This document shows positions 8,539-16,534 of a DNA stretch of 64,000 nucleotides, in pieces (positions within the stretch are counted from its first letter, which is position 1; each line of letters begins with the position of its first letter). Source of the DNA: Acidobacteriota bacterium (GTDB taxonomy: Bacteria; Acidobacteriota; UBA6911; JACOSC01); assembly GCA_016179055.1 (NCBI GenBank), contig JACOSC010000025.1, forward strand, positions 1 through 64,000, read 5' to 3'. The notes under the pieces are model-generated. The model was not told the DNA's origin. It was given only the letters and a program-made list of their open reading frames with translations, and searched no databases. Position numbers and translations under genes: made by a program.

Positions 8539-9325
8539 ATTACCCAAGCTATTGCGCTAAACCGAAGGCTGGATAAACCGGCCGCGTAGCGGCCGCATGA
8601 CTTTAGCCGTGCCTTTCAAGGCACGGTAGGTCTGGCGGCGGAAAGCTCTTTCGTCCCGACGCTGTCGGGACGGTTGAACCGCATCCACCGGGTAGAAATT
8701 ATGGCTAATACGTATACTTCACTCCACTACCACATCGTCTTCAGCACCAAAAATCGTATTGGTTACCTAAAACCGGAGAGCCAACACCGAGTCTGGGCTT
8801 ACCTCGGCGGGGTCGCGCGCGAACACCAGATGACGGCTTTACAGGTAGGTGGTAGCGATGATCATATTCACGCTTTGGTTATGGCGCCAGCCACGCGGGC
8901 TCCTAGTCAGATCGCGCAATACCTCAAAGGCGATTCTTCCAAATGGATTCACCAAGAGTTTCCCGAGTGGCGCGGTTTCGGCTGGCAAGACGGATATAGC
9001 GCCTTTACCGTGAGTCAATCAAACGTTCCCGAGGTTATACGCTACATTCAGAATCAGCGAGAGCATCATCACCAGAAGACCTTTCAGGAAGAGTATGTGG
9101 AATTCCTGAAAAAACACGGGATCTCCTACGACGAGCGTTATGTATGGGGCTGAATTTTCCAAGGCGTCCTAGAACGCCATTATCGCCTGAATCAATCGTC
9201 GCTGACGCGACGGGGGCCAGCGGCGGGCCCATCGGATCCGTGCCCTAAAGGACACGGCTAAAGTCAACGGGCCGCTACGCGGCCGGTTCATACAGCCTTC
9301 GAGTCATTGCCATAGTCTGGGTAAG
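8539..9325. mobile_element. RAYT/REP unit: IS200-like transposase flanked by inverted REP arms
   Basis: About 78-bp imperfect inverted repeats at 8539-8616 and 9246-9325 enclose the transposase gene. Shared blocks include CGAAGGCTG, ACCGGCCGCGTAGCGGCC and GACTTTAGCCGTG, which contain their own short hairpins. Additional hairpins (GTCCCGACGCTGTCGGGAC at about 8653; CGTCGCTGACGCGACG near 9198) lie just inside. This is the standard layout of REP-associated tyrosine transposases. The unit separates the oxygenase cluster from the PaaG-like gene. Confidence 0.75.
8701..9153 (+). CDS. REP-associated tyrosine transposase (Y1_Tnp, IS200-like)
   Basis: A 150-residue single-strand DNA transposase of the IS200/RAYT group. 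The HUH metal-binding motif is seen as DDHIHALV (near residues 56-63), and the catalytic Tyr is probably in the QDGYSAFTVS segment at about residue 101. Start at 8701 (MANTYTSLHYHIVF) matches the family N-terminus. The full length suggests an intact gene. RAYTs process REP hairpins such as the arms flanking this gene rather than carrying out ordinary IS transposition. Confidence 0.88.
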   Translation: MANTYTSLHYHIVFSTKNRIGYLKPESQHRVWAYLGGVAREHQMTALQVGGSDDHIHALVMAPATRAPSQIAQYLKGDSSKWIHQEFPEWRGFGWQDGYSAFTVSQSNVPEVIRYIQNQREHHHQKTFQEEYVEFLKKHGISYDERYVWG

Positions 9326-9452
9326 GACAAGGCGGACGAGTGGGGCAATTACGTGGCCGATCAGCGAACCTGTCTCCGATGGGTTACCGCGATTTATTGA
9401 GAGCCTACTACTTTTACATGTTTGGTTCCGGCTCGTGCCGGTTAGGATGTTT

Positions 9453-10241
9453 ATGACGATTTATAAAACGATACTTTACGAGGTTAGTGATAATGTCGCG
9501 GTCATTACGATGAATCGTCCGGAAAGTCTAAACGCCATCAGTCTGGAGATGCTGGATGACTTGCTGCACGCTTTATTTGAGTGTACTCAGGATGAACGGG
9601 TGCGCGTCATAGTACTTACCGGCCGCGGGCGCGCCTTTAGCTCCGGCGGCGACATTAATATCATGAAGGATTTCCTAGACAAAGATGTCGGGGCCTTCAT
9701 GACGGAATGGATAACCCGTGTCCACCTGCTGGAAATGCAGATTCGTACGGTGCCCAAGCCGGTGGTTGCGGCTATTAATGGCATTGCCAGCGGTCAGGGC
9801 TTCAACCTGGCGTTGGCTTGTGACATTCGCATTGCCGCCGAGAGCGCGCAATTTAACCAATCGTTTGTCAATCTCGGGCTCACTTCCGAGGGAACTTACT
9901 TTCTGCCGCGCATGGTGGGTGTGAGCAAGGCCACCGAATTGTGTTTTACCGGTGACGCCATCGACGCCCGCGAGGCCGAGCGGCTGGGGATCATCAATCG
10001 CGTCGTTCCCGAGGCCGATCTGTACAATGAAGTTCACGCCTTTGCGCAGCGATTGGGGCGAGGACCCACGGCCGCGCTCGCTCGCATCAAATGGCTGATC
10101 AACGCCAGCTATCGCAATCCGCTTGACACACATTTACAGCAGGAGTGCAAATTGATTGCGGAAACCGCCGGCACGCAAGATTTCCGCGAGGGCGTTCTCG
10201 CCTTTTTCGAAAAACGCAACCCCAATTTCACCGGCAGGTAG
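9453..10241 (+). CDS. enoyl-CoA hydratase/isomerase family protein (PaaG-like)
   Basis: A 262-residue crotonase-fold protein. Unlike the hydratase at 4391, both catalytic Glu positions are replaced: GQGFNLALACD has Asn, and the second segment reads NQSFVNLGLTSEGTYFLPR. This pattern is typical of PaaG-type isomerases (1,2-epoxyphenylacetyl-CoA isomerase or delta3-delta2-enoyl-CoA isomerase). Start at 9453 gives the usual MTIYKTILYEV N-terminus; it follows GTTAGGA. Rearrangement of an aryl-CoA epoxide made by the BoxB/PaaA-like enzyme would fit. It is now separated from the cluster by the RAYT unit, so co-transcription is uncertain. Confidence 0.88.
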   Translation: MTIYKTILYEVSDNVAVITMNRPESLNAISLEMLDDLLHALFECTQDERVRVIVLTGRGRAFSSGGDINIMKDFLDKDVGAFMTEWITRVHLLEMQIRTVPKPVVAAINGIASGQGFNLALACDIRIAAESAQFNQSFVNLGLTSEGTYFLPRMVGVSKATELCFTGDAIDAREAERLGIINRVVPEADLYNEVHAFAQRLGRGPTAALARIKWLINASYRNPLDTHLQQECKLIAETAGTQDFREGVLAFFEKRNPNFTGR

Positions 10242-10382
10242 TCGCACTGTTCAGGGGGTCTACGTGTCATACGTCTCTTGCCCGGTCGCTACCGCTTCCC
10301 GTTCCGTATCGGACGATTACTTCACAAATTTGTCAAAGAGTCTTTTCAACAACATCCGTGGTAAAATCTAACCACACGATAG

Positions 10383-10681
10383 GTAACTGTTCAAGGGGGG
10401 TCCGCTGATGAGCCTATCGACAAAAGGTAGCCCTACGGTGCCCGGTCCCCGAAGGGGACGCTGTTAATAGCCGGGGGTGGCGTTTCGCCACCCCCGGACA
10501 GTAACCCCCGCGCAGGCCGACCCTGAAAGGGTCGCAGTCGTCCACCCACACCGGACCCTACGTGCACCCTTTCAGGGTCCGGCCGGGGGTGATAGCATTC
10601 CGTGGGTGGCGCGGGGCGCCACCCACGGCTATTAACAAGGTCCCCTTCGGGGACCGGCCAGCGACCGCCCTGAACAGTTAC
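10383..10681. mobile_element. IS66-like MITE, second copy with nested palindromes
   Basis: A 299-bp element with perfect 11-bp terminal inverted repeats GTAACTGTTCA / TGAACAGTTAC and a perfect 8-bp target duplication CACGATAG (10375-10382 and 10682-10689). The termini match the element at 6897-7087, but the interior is different: a set of nested hairpins, including one with arms of about 11 bases near 10473-10498, and ACCCTGAAAGGGT-type palindromes. A lone ACTGTTCAGGGGG at 10248-10260 may be a further decayed end. It is non-coding. Confidence 0.8.
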
Positions 10682-10896
10682 CACGATAGGTAGTAAGATG
10701 TGGCCGGGAAGCACAGGTCATTATCGTAACGCGAAGGAGCGGTCTCGCTCCCTGGCGTTTCCCGGAGCGGAGTATTGCTTTATGTTTGGCATGGCTAAGC
10801 CAATAAACCATGACAATACCACGATACAAGTCAGCGAGGTCGAGTTGAAATTGGGTAACCAGGGCTCAGCCGCTGATTCTTGGGAGGGACTTCCTC

Positions 10897-12033
10897 ATGG
10901 CAGAAGAATGGGAGAAGGCAATGGAGCGTTGGTTGAAAGCCAACCTCATTGACGCCGCCACCGCTGCACGCATACGCGCTTTTGAGAGTGGCGAAAAGCA
11001 ATCGCAGGGGCTACGGTGGCCGGTAATTCTGGCCCTGGCCTTAGGCGGCTTGATGCTGGGAGCCGGGGTGTTGCTCTTTGTGGCCGCGCATTGGGATAAG
11101 CTTTCACCCACTCAGCGGTTTACTTTAGTGCTGTTTATGGTGTCGGCATTCCACGTAGCAGGTGCGCTGACGGTGGAACGCTTCGAAAATTTGGCTGTCA
11201 CGTTGCACGCCCTGGGCACGGTAGCGCTCGGGGCCGGAATATTTTTATCCGGACAAATTTTCAATTTGCAGGAACACTGGCCCGGCGGGTTGATGCTATG
11301 GGCTTTGGGCGCATGGATTGGATGGGGTATGCGCCGAGATTGGGTGCAAGCTACACTGGTGGCCTTGCTGACGCCCGCCTGGTTGATTGGAGAATGGATC
11401 GTCGTCACGGAGCGTCTGCGAGGCGGGTATCGCATCCTTCTTGTAGGAACGCTGCTCCTTTCGTTCTCCTATCTCACGGCGCGCACCGCGGCAAGAGATA
11501 GCCTGGTGCGACGAGCGCTGATGTGGATCGGTGGTCTGGCTCTGATTCCCAGCACGGTGATGCTGGCGGAGCTGGCGTGGGAGCGTCCTTGGCAAGTATC
11601 AAATCTTCCCTTGCCAATGACGATTCTGGGATGGACGGCCGCCTTAGGCCTCCCCTTGCTGGTTGCCCTATTGGCACGCGGAAGCGCCGCCGGGCTAAAT
11701 CTTCTGGCTGCGTTGTGGGTACTGGTCTTGGGGCTCCTGGGTCAGTGGGCCGCCGAGCGTGAGGGGATCAGGTTGCTGGTTTATCTGTGGTGCGCCCTCG
11801 GCTCGTGCGGATTGGTGGCATGGGGCGTGACGGAGTCTCGCCGCGAGCGTATTAATTTAGGTGTCGCAGGTTTTGCACTCACAGTACTCTTCTTCTATTT
11901 TTCGAGCGTGATGGACAAACTTGGCCGCGCGGTCAGCTTGATCGGTCTGGGCGCGCTGTTCCTGCTGGGAGGCTGGGTTTTGGAAAAATTGCGCCGGCAA
12001 CTGGTAGCTATGGTAAGGGGGAGACAAGTATGA
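10897..12033 (+). CDS. DUF2157 membrane protein
   Basis: A 378-residue protein with a short cytosolic N-terminus (about 45 residues, AEEWEKAMERWLKANLID) followed by about ten hydrophobic segments running to the C-terminus. This is the DUF2157 architecture. Function is unknown in the family. The start is supported by GGAGG nine bases upstream. It overlaps the next gene by ATGA at 12030-12033, and the pairing with a GDYXXLXY-type protein is the usual genomic arrangement, so the two are probably one membrane complex. Confidence 0.85.
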   Translation: MAEEWEKAMERWLKANLIDAATAARIRAFESGEKQSQGLRWPVILALALGGLMLGAGVLLFVAAHWDKLSPTQRFTLVLFMVSAFHVAGALTVERFENLAVTLHALGTVALGAGIFLSGQIFNLQEHWPGGLMLWALGAWIGWGMRRDWVQATLVALLTPAWLIGEWIVVTERLRGGYRILLVGTLLLSFSYLTARTAARDSLVRRALMWIGGLALIPSTVMLAELAWERPWQVSNLPLPMTILGWTAALGLPLLVALLARGSAAGLNLLAALWVLVLGLLGQWAAEREGIRLLVYLWCALGSCGLVAWGVTESRRERINLGVAGFALTVLFFYFSSVMDKLGRAVSLIGLGALFLLGGWVLEKLRRQLVAMVRGRQV

Positions 12034-12536
12034 GACCACTATACAAAGGACTAATATTAGCGCTGATCCACATTCTCCTGGTTTCAAGTCTTGGAGGCAA
12101 ATTGCTCATCGACCGTAGCAGACTGCCGAGAATCTGGATTCCTACGGCGCCGGTGGATCCGGAATTGCCCATACGAGGCCGCTATATTCGCTTGCTAGTC
12201 GAGGCCGATGCTTCTCGCCTGGCGGTAAAAGTGGCTACCTCCGCGAAGACCTGGGTCCATGTGAATTTCCAGGCGGAAAATGGGAAGCTCCTTGCGCTGC
12301 CTGCTACAGCGAGTGACGGTGTAGCGGCTTACTTAACGGGCTCGGGCGCCGCGGCAAGAATTCAAACCGTCGATCCCATGGCATGTTTTATTCCGGAGCA
12401 TGTGCCCGATCCGTCTCGGCGGGCGCCCGATGAGGAGTTATGGGTTGAGGTTACTGTGCCGCACAAAGGCCCACCGCGGCCCATACGTATCGGTGTAAAG
12501 AAGGCCGGCGTTCTAACTCCACTGGAATTAAACTGA
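12030..12536 (+). CDS. GDYXXLXY-type membrane-anchored protein
   Basis: A 168-residue protein with one N-terminal membrane segment (residues about 7-27) and an extracytoplasmic domain. The name-giving motif is degenerate here: DPELPIRGRYIRLLVE, with Arg in place of the acidic residue and Val-Glu at the end. Its position overlapping a DUF2157 gene supports the assignment more than the motif alone. Function is unknown. Confidence 0.7.
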   Translation: MRPLYKGLILALIHILLVSSLGGKLLIDRSRLPRIWIPTAPVDPELPIRGRYIRLLVEADASRLAVKVATSAKTWVHVNFQAENGKLLALPATASDGVAAYLTGSGAAARIQTVDPMACFIPEHVPDPSRRAPDEELWVEVTVPHKGPPRPIRIGVKKAGVLTPLELN

Positions 12537-12794
12537 GCGTACAATTTCTAGGATTTCACAATTTTTTCATTTGACCCGGACGTCGGCTAAAGAAACCCCT
12601 CGTTTACCGCCTGGCCCAGCATTATGGCTGCATGCCTTCACTCGCCCGTGCAGTCTAACGTCGTGCTCTGCCGCGCGCGCTATTCGATCTCCTTCTCGGC
12701 GCGCGTCGCCAGAAGCGAGTAGTTGGGTGGTTTTATACCGGTCGCGTTCACCTGCGCGCGGAGCGCGTCAAGTGCAACGCGTTGTCAGCCGCCA

Positions 12795-13139
12795 TTATTC
12801 TGTTGTATCTTCTATCGTTTCAAGCTGCGAGGCTACTTGAGGTAATTCAACAGTGGCAATTTGCCAGATGATATCAAGGTTAATGCCAAAGTAATGGTGG
12901 ATTAGTCGATCGCGGGCTCCGGCCATGCTCCTCCAGGGGACAGATGGATACTTGGCACGGAGTTCATCCGATAGGTTCTTGGCGGCCTCCCCAAGAATTT
13001 CCAGATTGCGAACGACAGCATCCTGAGTTTTGGGGTCGGTTACAAACGACTCATACGTCATTCCGGCCACATAGGCCTTGATGCGCTGAAGGGCCTCGCC
13101 GATGTCGATAAGAAATTCTTGGTCGGTCCGCTTAGACAT
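12795..13139 (-). CDS. hepT: HepT-type ribonuclease toxin (DUF86)
   Basis: A 114-residue HEPN-superfamily toxin. The catalytic RX4HXY motif is intact as R-DRLI-H-H-Y in GARDRLIHHYFGIN, so RNase activity is plausible. The start at 13139 (MSKRTDQEFLIDIGEAL) follows the family; the longer reading is the tail of the upstream gene. It overlaps the nucleotidyltransferase gene by 8 bases. In characterised MntA/HepT pairs the partner silences the toxin by attaching AMP residues to the Tyr of this motif. The region 12537-12794 downstream of the previous gene holds nothing I recognise. Confidence 0.9.
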   Translation of the reverse strand: MSKRTDQEFLIDIGEALQRIKAYVAGMTYESFVTDPKTQDAVVRNLEILGEAAKNLSDELRAKYPSVPWRSMAGARDRLIHHYFGINLDIIWQIATVELPQVASQLETIEDTTE

Positions 13140-13434
13140 ACACAATGCTTTGAGAAATACTGCGAGCGACCCGTTCGACGCGGATGTTTTGAATCCCGGC
13201 TGGCGTGAGCACATCTACCTTGCGGCCCAGCAAGTTTTCCAGATAGTCAACGAGTTCAATAAAGCGAAATCCAATTGGGCGCTCAAACTCGACGATAAGA
13301 TCAATATCACTGGCATCGGTTGAATGTCCTTTGGCATATGAGCCAAACAAGCCAATCTTACTAACGCCGAACTCTGCGGCAAGATAAGGATGCTTTTCTT
13401 GAAGTAACCTGACAGCTTTCTCTCTGGTCAGCAT
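13132..13434 (-). CDS. mntA: MntA-type minimal nucleotidyltransferase antitoxin
   Basis: A 100-residue minimal nucleotidyltransferase with the signature GSX10DXD: GSYAKGHSTDASDIDLIVEF. This is the AMPylating antitoxin of HepT. It is the first gene of the pair and overlaps HepT by 8 bases, consistent with translational coupling so that antitoxin is made first. Both genes appear intact. Confidence 0.9.
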   Translation of the reverse strand: MLTREKAVRLLQEKHPYLAAEFGVSKIGLFGSYAKGHSTDASDIDLIVEFERPIGFRFIELVDYLENLLGRKVDVLTPAGIQNIRVERVARSISQSIVYV

Positions 13435-13543
13435 GACTACCTCTGCTAAAGTATACCTGATAATGATTGTGATGGCTAATGCCCGCTATATGGCTGCACT
13501 TCCAATGGAGCCACCAATTTGACCAGGGTTTTGGAAGTATCGC

Positions 13544-13744
13544 CTAGCCTCGATTTCCACGTAAGTAATTTACGTAAGCGCCAGGCCCGTTTGGTGGTTT
13601 CGGCGCCAGGCTTACCACCTCTCGTTCGCTTTGCTTCTCCTTTTCTTTTAGATCACGATAAACCGCCTCCAAGTCATAATCAAACTGCGCGGCATATTCC
13701 TCACGGACTTTCCTTGTTTCCTCGACGATAGTGTCTTTCCACAT
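13544..13744 (-). CDS. small antitoxin-like protein downstream of a VapC remnant
   Basis: A 66-residue charged protein (MWKDTIVEETRKVREEYAAQ at its start, then FDYDLEAVYRDLKEKEK). Short proteins beginning MWKDxIVEExRxxREEYAxxF are usually found immediately after PIN-domain genes of the type at 13748, so this is probably the antitoxin-like partner. The start lies 3 bases after the PIN stop codon. The last 20 residues, after VVSLAPK, look unlike the usual short C-terminus and may be a readthrough after loss of the original stop codon. Confidence 0.6.
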   Translation of the reverse strand: MWKDTIVEETRKVREEYAAQFDYDLEAVYRDLKEKEKQSEREVVSLAPKPPNGPGAYVNYLRGNRG

Positions 13745-13747
13745 AGG

Positions 13748-14222
13748 TTAAGCTCCCATTAGTTCTTCGGGTGTACAAATGGCTGGCGGCGCATACCCGC
13801 TGACCAGACCTAGGGCGGCTATGGCCGGCTGCCTCTCTGCATTAGCAATATGTTTGCAATTCCCAGTAAGCAAGTAATCCGTACCGTGGACGGTCGCTAT
13901 AGCAATGTGTAAGGCGTCTACCCCGGCCTTCTCCGGCAACGGTCCCTTGGTTACCATCGCACGCGCCAATTCCAGAGCCGCCGCGTTCAATTCAAGCAGA
14001 GGCATCGGAGCCAGAACCTGCAATCGGGTTTTGTGCCGCCTGTTGATCTCCCACACTGGATTCTTGGATGACGAGTTGTGAGATGAATAAATCGAAATCT
14101 GTACGACGGTTTTGCCGCTAGTCCTGCGTGAGCTGTTGATGAGCCGCGATAATTAGATCTCTGCTAGGTCGCGCCGTTTGGTAGCTTACAATGGTTGTTT
14201 CTATATAAACTTTCGGCTTCAT
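13748..14222 (-). pseudogene. VapC-type PIN-domain toxin, broken by a stop codon and a frameshift
   Basis: Reading from an ATG at 14222 gives MKPKVYIETTIVSYQTARPS and continues as DLIIAAHQQLTQD, then TAG where relatives have Trp (TGG), then RQNRRTDFDLFISQLVIQES to GDQQAAQN. There, in the AAAACCC run near 14030, a one-base shift moves the frame to RLQVLAPMPLLELN and on through the conserved DALHIAIATVHGTDYLLTGN and ICTPEELMGA tail to a stop at 13748. The PIN acids (Asp/Glu near the N-terminus, Asp in GVDALH) are still visible. Two independent lesions make a functional toxin unlikely. Confidence 0.85.
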
Positions 14223-15316
14223 AAAACTAACGTGCAATAGAGGCTCAAACAGAAAGTTTAGCATAAAGGCTGATGCAATACTGTCACTAATTGCTCAGCA
14301 TCTTTCTGTTCAGTAGCTATTCCGTCCTTTGAGTGAGCCCGAGAGCAGTACCGGTGTGCACGTGAGCTTTTTCCTCCCCGGCCGGCTAGGCCGGGCTCCT
14401 TCAGTCCGGCGGCCACAGTGTGAAAATTGTTTCACAGGAATAGGAAACAAATTGCATATAATTCCTCAACCGATGTGGTTACTGTGGCGGTTACCTTGGC
14501 CGTCGGCAATGGAAAAAGCACTGATTTTTTATTTAAAGCCGTAGGAAATTGCGGTTTAGGTCATTTACCGGCTGAGCTCTCTGGAGCTTGGGCACGACGC
14601 TTGCAATATACCAGGCATGAATGCCCGAAAGAAAAATAAAGCAGAGGAAAAAGAGACGTGGCCGGCGCCAATCACCGGCGCCAGCCGCCGAAATTCGAAG
14701 CGAAGATAAAGGAGGCAGGGCATGTTTTGTTATAGAGTCACTCTCCATGGAATTCACTACGCGGCCTCCCCCTCTGCCTGGCTTACCAACGCATGATTTC
14801 CAGTGCGGGCGGCTACCCCCCTCAGGCCGCTCGCACACCCGAAAAATTGCAACGGCGGCCTATAATGCACCACAGAGACACCGAGGCCACCGAGAAGCCA
14901 ACAATATGAAGGCCTTTTCCCTCTGAGAACTCTGTGCCTCTGTGGTGAGAAGAGAGAGGCCGTGTTGAAGGGATTTGTAAACGTCAAATACCCGCATGAA
15001 TAAAGGGCGAACTCCGACCTCAAATCAATATCACAATCATTAGCCCCAGCATCGTCCTCGGAAACCCCGCCTACGCAGCGAGAGAGAGGAAGCGACCTAC
15101 AGGCTTTCAGATCATGTCCCGGGCTACGGATAAAAAAAGTACCTACGGGCTTTCTGCTTGTCGTGGTTTTATATCATCGAATTTGAGTTTAATTTCTTGA
15201 CGCTTGATGAAGTCGTGTAGGCCGGGTATTATGTTAGCGGTGCGGCCGTTGTTCATTGATTCACGGCGACGATAAGCGTGACTGTTGATTAGCGATTTCA
15301 AACATAGGTGATTGTC
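14223..15316. other. 1.1-kb intergenic region without a gene
   Basis: I find no supported coding sequence. It contains a GC-rich hairpin CCCGGCCGGCTAGGCCGGG at about 14377, another at about 14662 (GGCGCC arms), the CACAGAGG-type inverted repeat at 14868-14947, and an inverted copy of the dispersed repeat at 14978-15006. It separates the toxin-antitoxin genes from the dehydrogenase-like gene. Confidence 0.6.
14868..14947. repeat. CACAGAGG-type inverted repeat
   Basis: CACCACAGAGACACCGAGG near 14868 faces TCTGTGCCTCTGTGGTG ending near 14947. This palindromic repeat is widespread across unrelated environmental bacteria. It is non-coding. Confidence 0.65.
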
Positions 15317-16162
15317 ATGAAAATTGCGATTCTAGGCGCCGGGGACTTAGGGGCGACTATAGCCCGCAAATTAGCAGAGACGGATCTGTTGCATGAGATT
15401 GTTTTATTTGACGATGTCGTGGGCGTGGCTCAAGGAAAAGCGCTCGACATTATGGAGTCGGGTCCCATCGTGCGGTTTGACACACATGTTTCTGGCAGCG
15501 CCGACATGGAGACGCTGAGAGAGGCGACTATACTGGTTAGCGCTAATTATTTTCAACAAGCCGGGGCCGGGCTGGATGAAAATCGGGCGACCGCCTTCTT
15601 CAAAGCGCTTAGCGGGATCGCTAAAAAATCATGCCTTGTGGTTGCTGAAGATTCCGGGGCACATCTCGCGGAGTTGGCCGTGCTTAGAGGCCGCTACTCT
15701 CCCCGCGCCGTAATTGGGAGTGCGCCTATGGCCTTTGCGGCCGCCGTGCGGGCCGGTTTGGCTCAGGCACTCAAGGCGTCCGCCGGCGAGATTAGCGTAC
15801 CGCTGTTGGGCCGCCTGCCCTCGCCGCTTATTGTTCCATGGGCCATGGTTACCGCGTGTGCTGTACCGGTCGATCGATTGCTGCATGTGTCGGCGACGAG
15901 AAAATTATCAAACCGGTTGCTGCAGGGGTGGCGCCTCGGTCCCTGTACCTTAGGCTATGCCGCGGCGGCCTTGGTATGCGATATGGTGCTCGATCGCGTT
16001 AGTCTACGGCCCGTTCTGGCTTATCTTATGGGTGAATACCAGCAGCGAAATCAATTCCTGGTCGTCCCGGCCCGCGTCGGCGGCCAAGGCGTCATCGAAA
16101 TTCCTGAATTAAGTCTGGACCCTGTGGACCGCGCGGCCTTCGAGCGCGCTCGCCACGGCTAA
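15317..16162 (+). CDS. lactate/malate dehydrogenase-like protein, probably catalytically altered
   Basis: A 281-residue protein with the N-terminal dinucleotide fold of the MDH/LDH family: MKIAILGAGDLGATIARKLA (GxGxxG), the DD acidic end of beta-2 and QGKALDI. The substrate loop, normally with two Arg around PRxPGMSR, reads YFQQAGAGLDENRAT, and the catalytic His of the GEHGDS-type segment is absent (LGRLPSPLIVPW). The protein is also about 30 residues shorter than usual MDH. ATG at 15317 follows AGGTGA. It may be a regulatory or pseudo-enzyme, or act on another substrate; it is uninterrupted, so the open frame is being kept. Confidence 0.75.
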   Translation: MKIAILGAGDLGATIARKLAETDLLHEIVLFDDVVGVAQGKALDIMESGPIVRFDTHVSGSADMETLREATILVSANYFQQAGAGLDENRATAFFKALSGIAKKSCLVVAEDSGAHLAELAVLRGRYSPRAVIGSAPMAFAAAVRAGLAQALKASAGEISVPLLGRLPSPLIVPWAMVTACAVPVDRLLHVSATRKLSNRLLQGWRLGPCTLGYAAAALVCDMVLDRVSLRPVLAYLMGEYQQRNQFLVVPARVGGQGVIEIPELSLDPVDRAAFERARHG

Positions 16163-16534
16163 CAGGCTGCCGTACAGCCGACTGCTGGAAAGAGAGGCCA
16201 AGTACCTACAGGGCGCTACTCTCGAGTCCAATGTCGCGCATCTCGGTTTTTTGGCTTCAGAACAGAAGCCTATAGAGAGCGACCTGGGCCAGTCTTGAGG
16301 GGATCGTGTACCTCATCGCAGACACCTAAGCCAGCCAGGGTTTTAATGTTTCGGCCGCAGACCACAACGGTTACGAGAAGCGGAGCAAAATGTCCAAGAA
16401 TGCAAGGGCTCTCTGCTCGGATCAGCCCGCACTTCCGTACTGCCCCGCATTATTATTGGGGTTTTAAATGATTACCTACCGGTTTTTTCCGTTTTCGGTG
16501 GAAGATACGCAGGGTAAGCGTCTGAGCCCCTGCG
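16163..16534. other. intergenic gap between convergent genes
   Basis: This 372-base gap lies between the 3' ends of the dehydrogenase-like gene (plus) and the GT39-like gene (minus). A short hairpin with a T-rich tail (CCCCGC, then GGGGTTTT, near 16443-16465) could end transcription. Nothing else is recognised. Confidence 0.4.
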
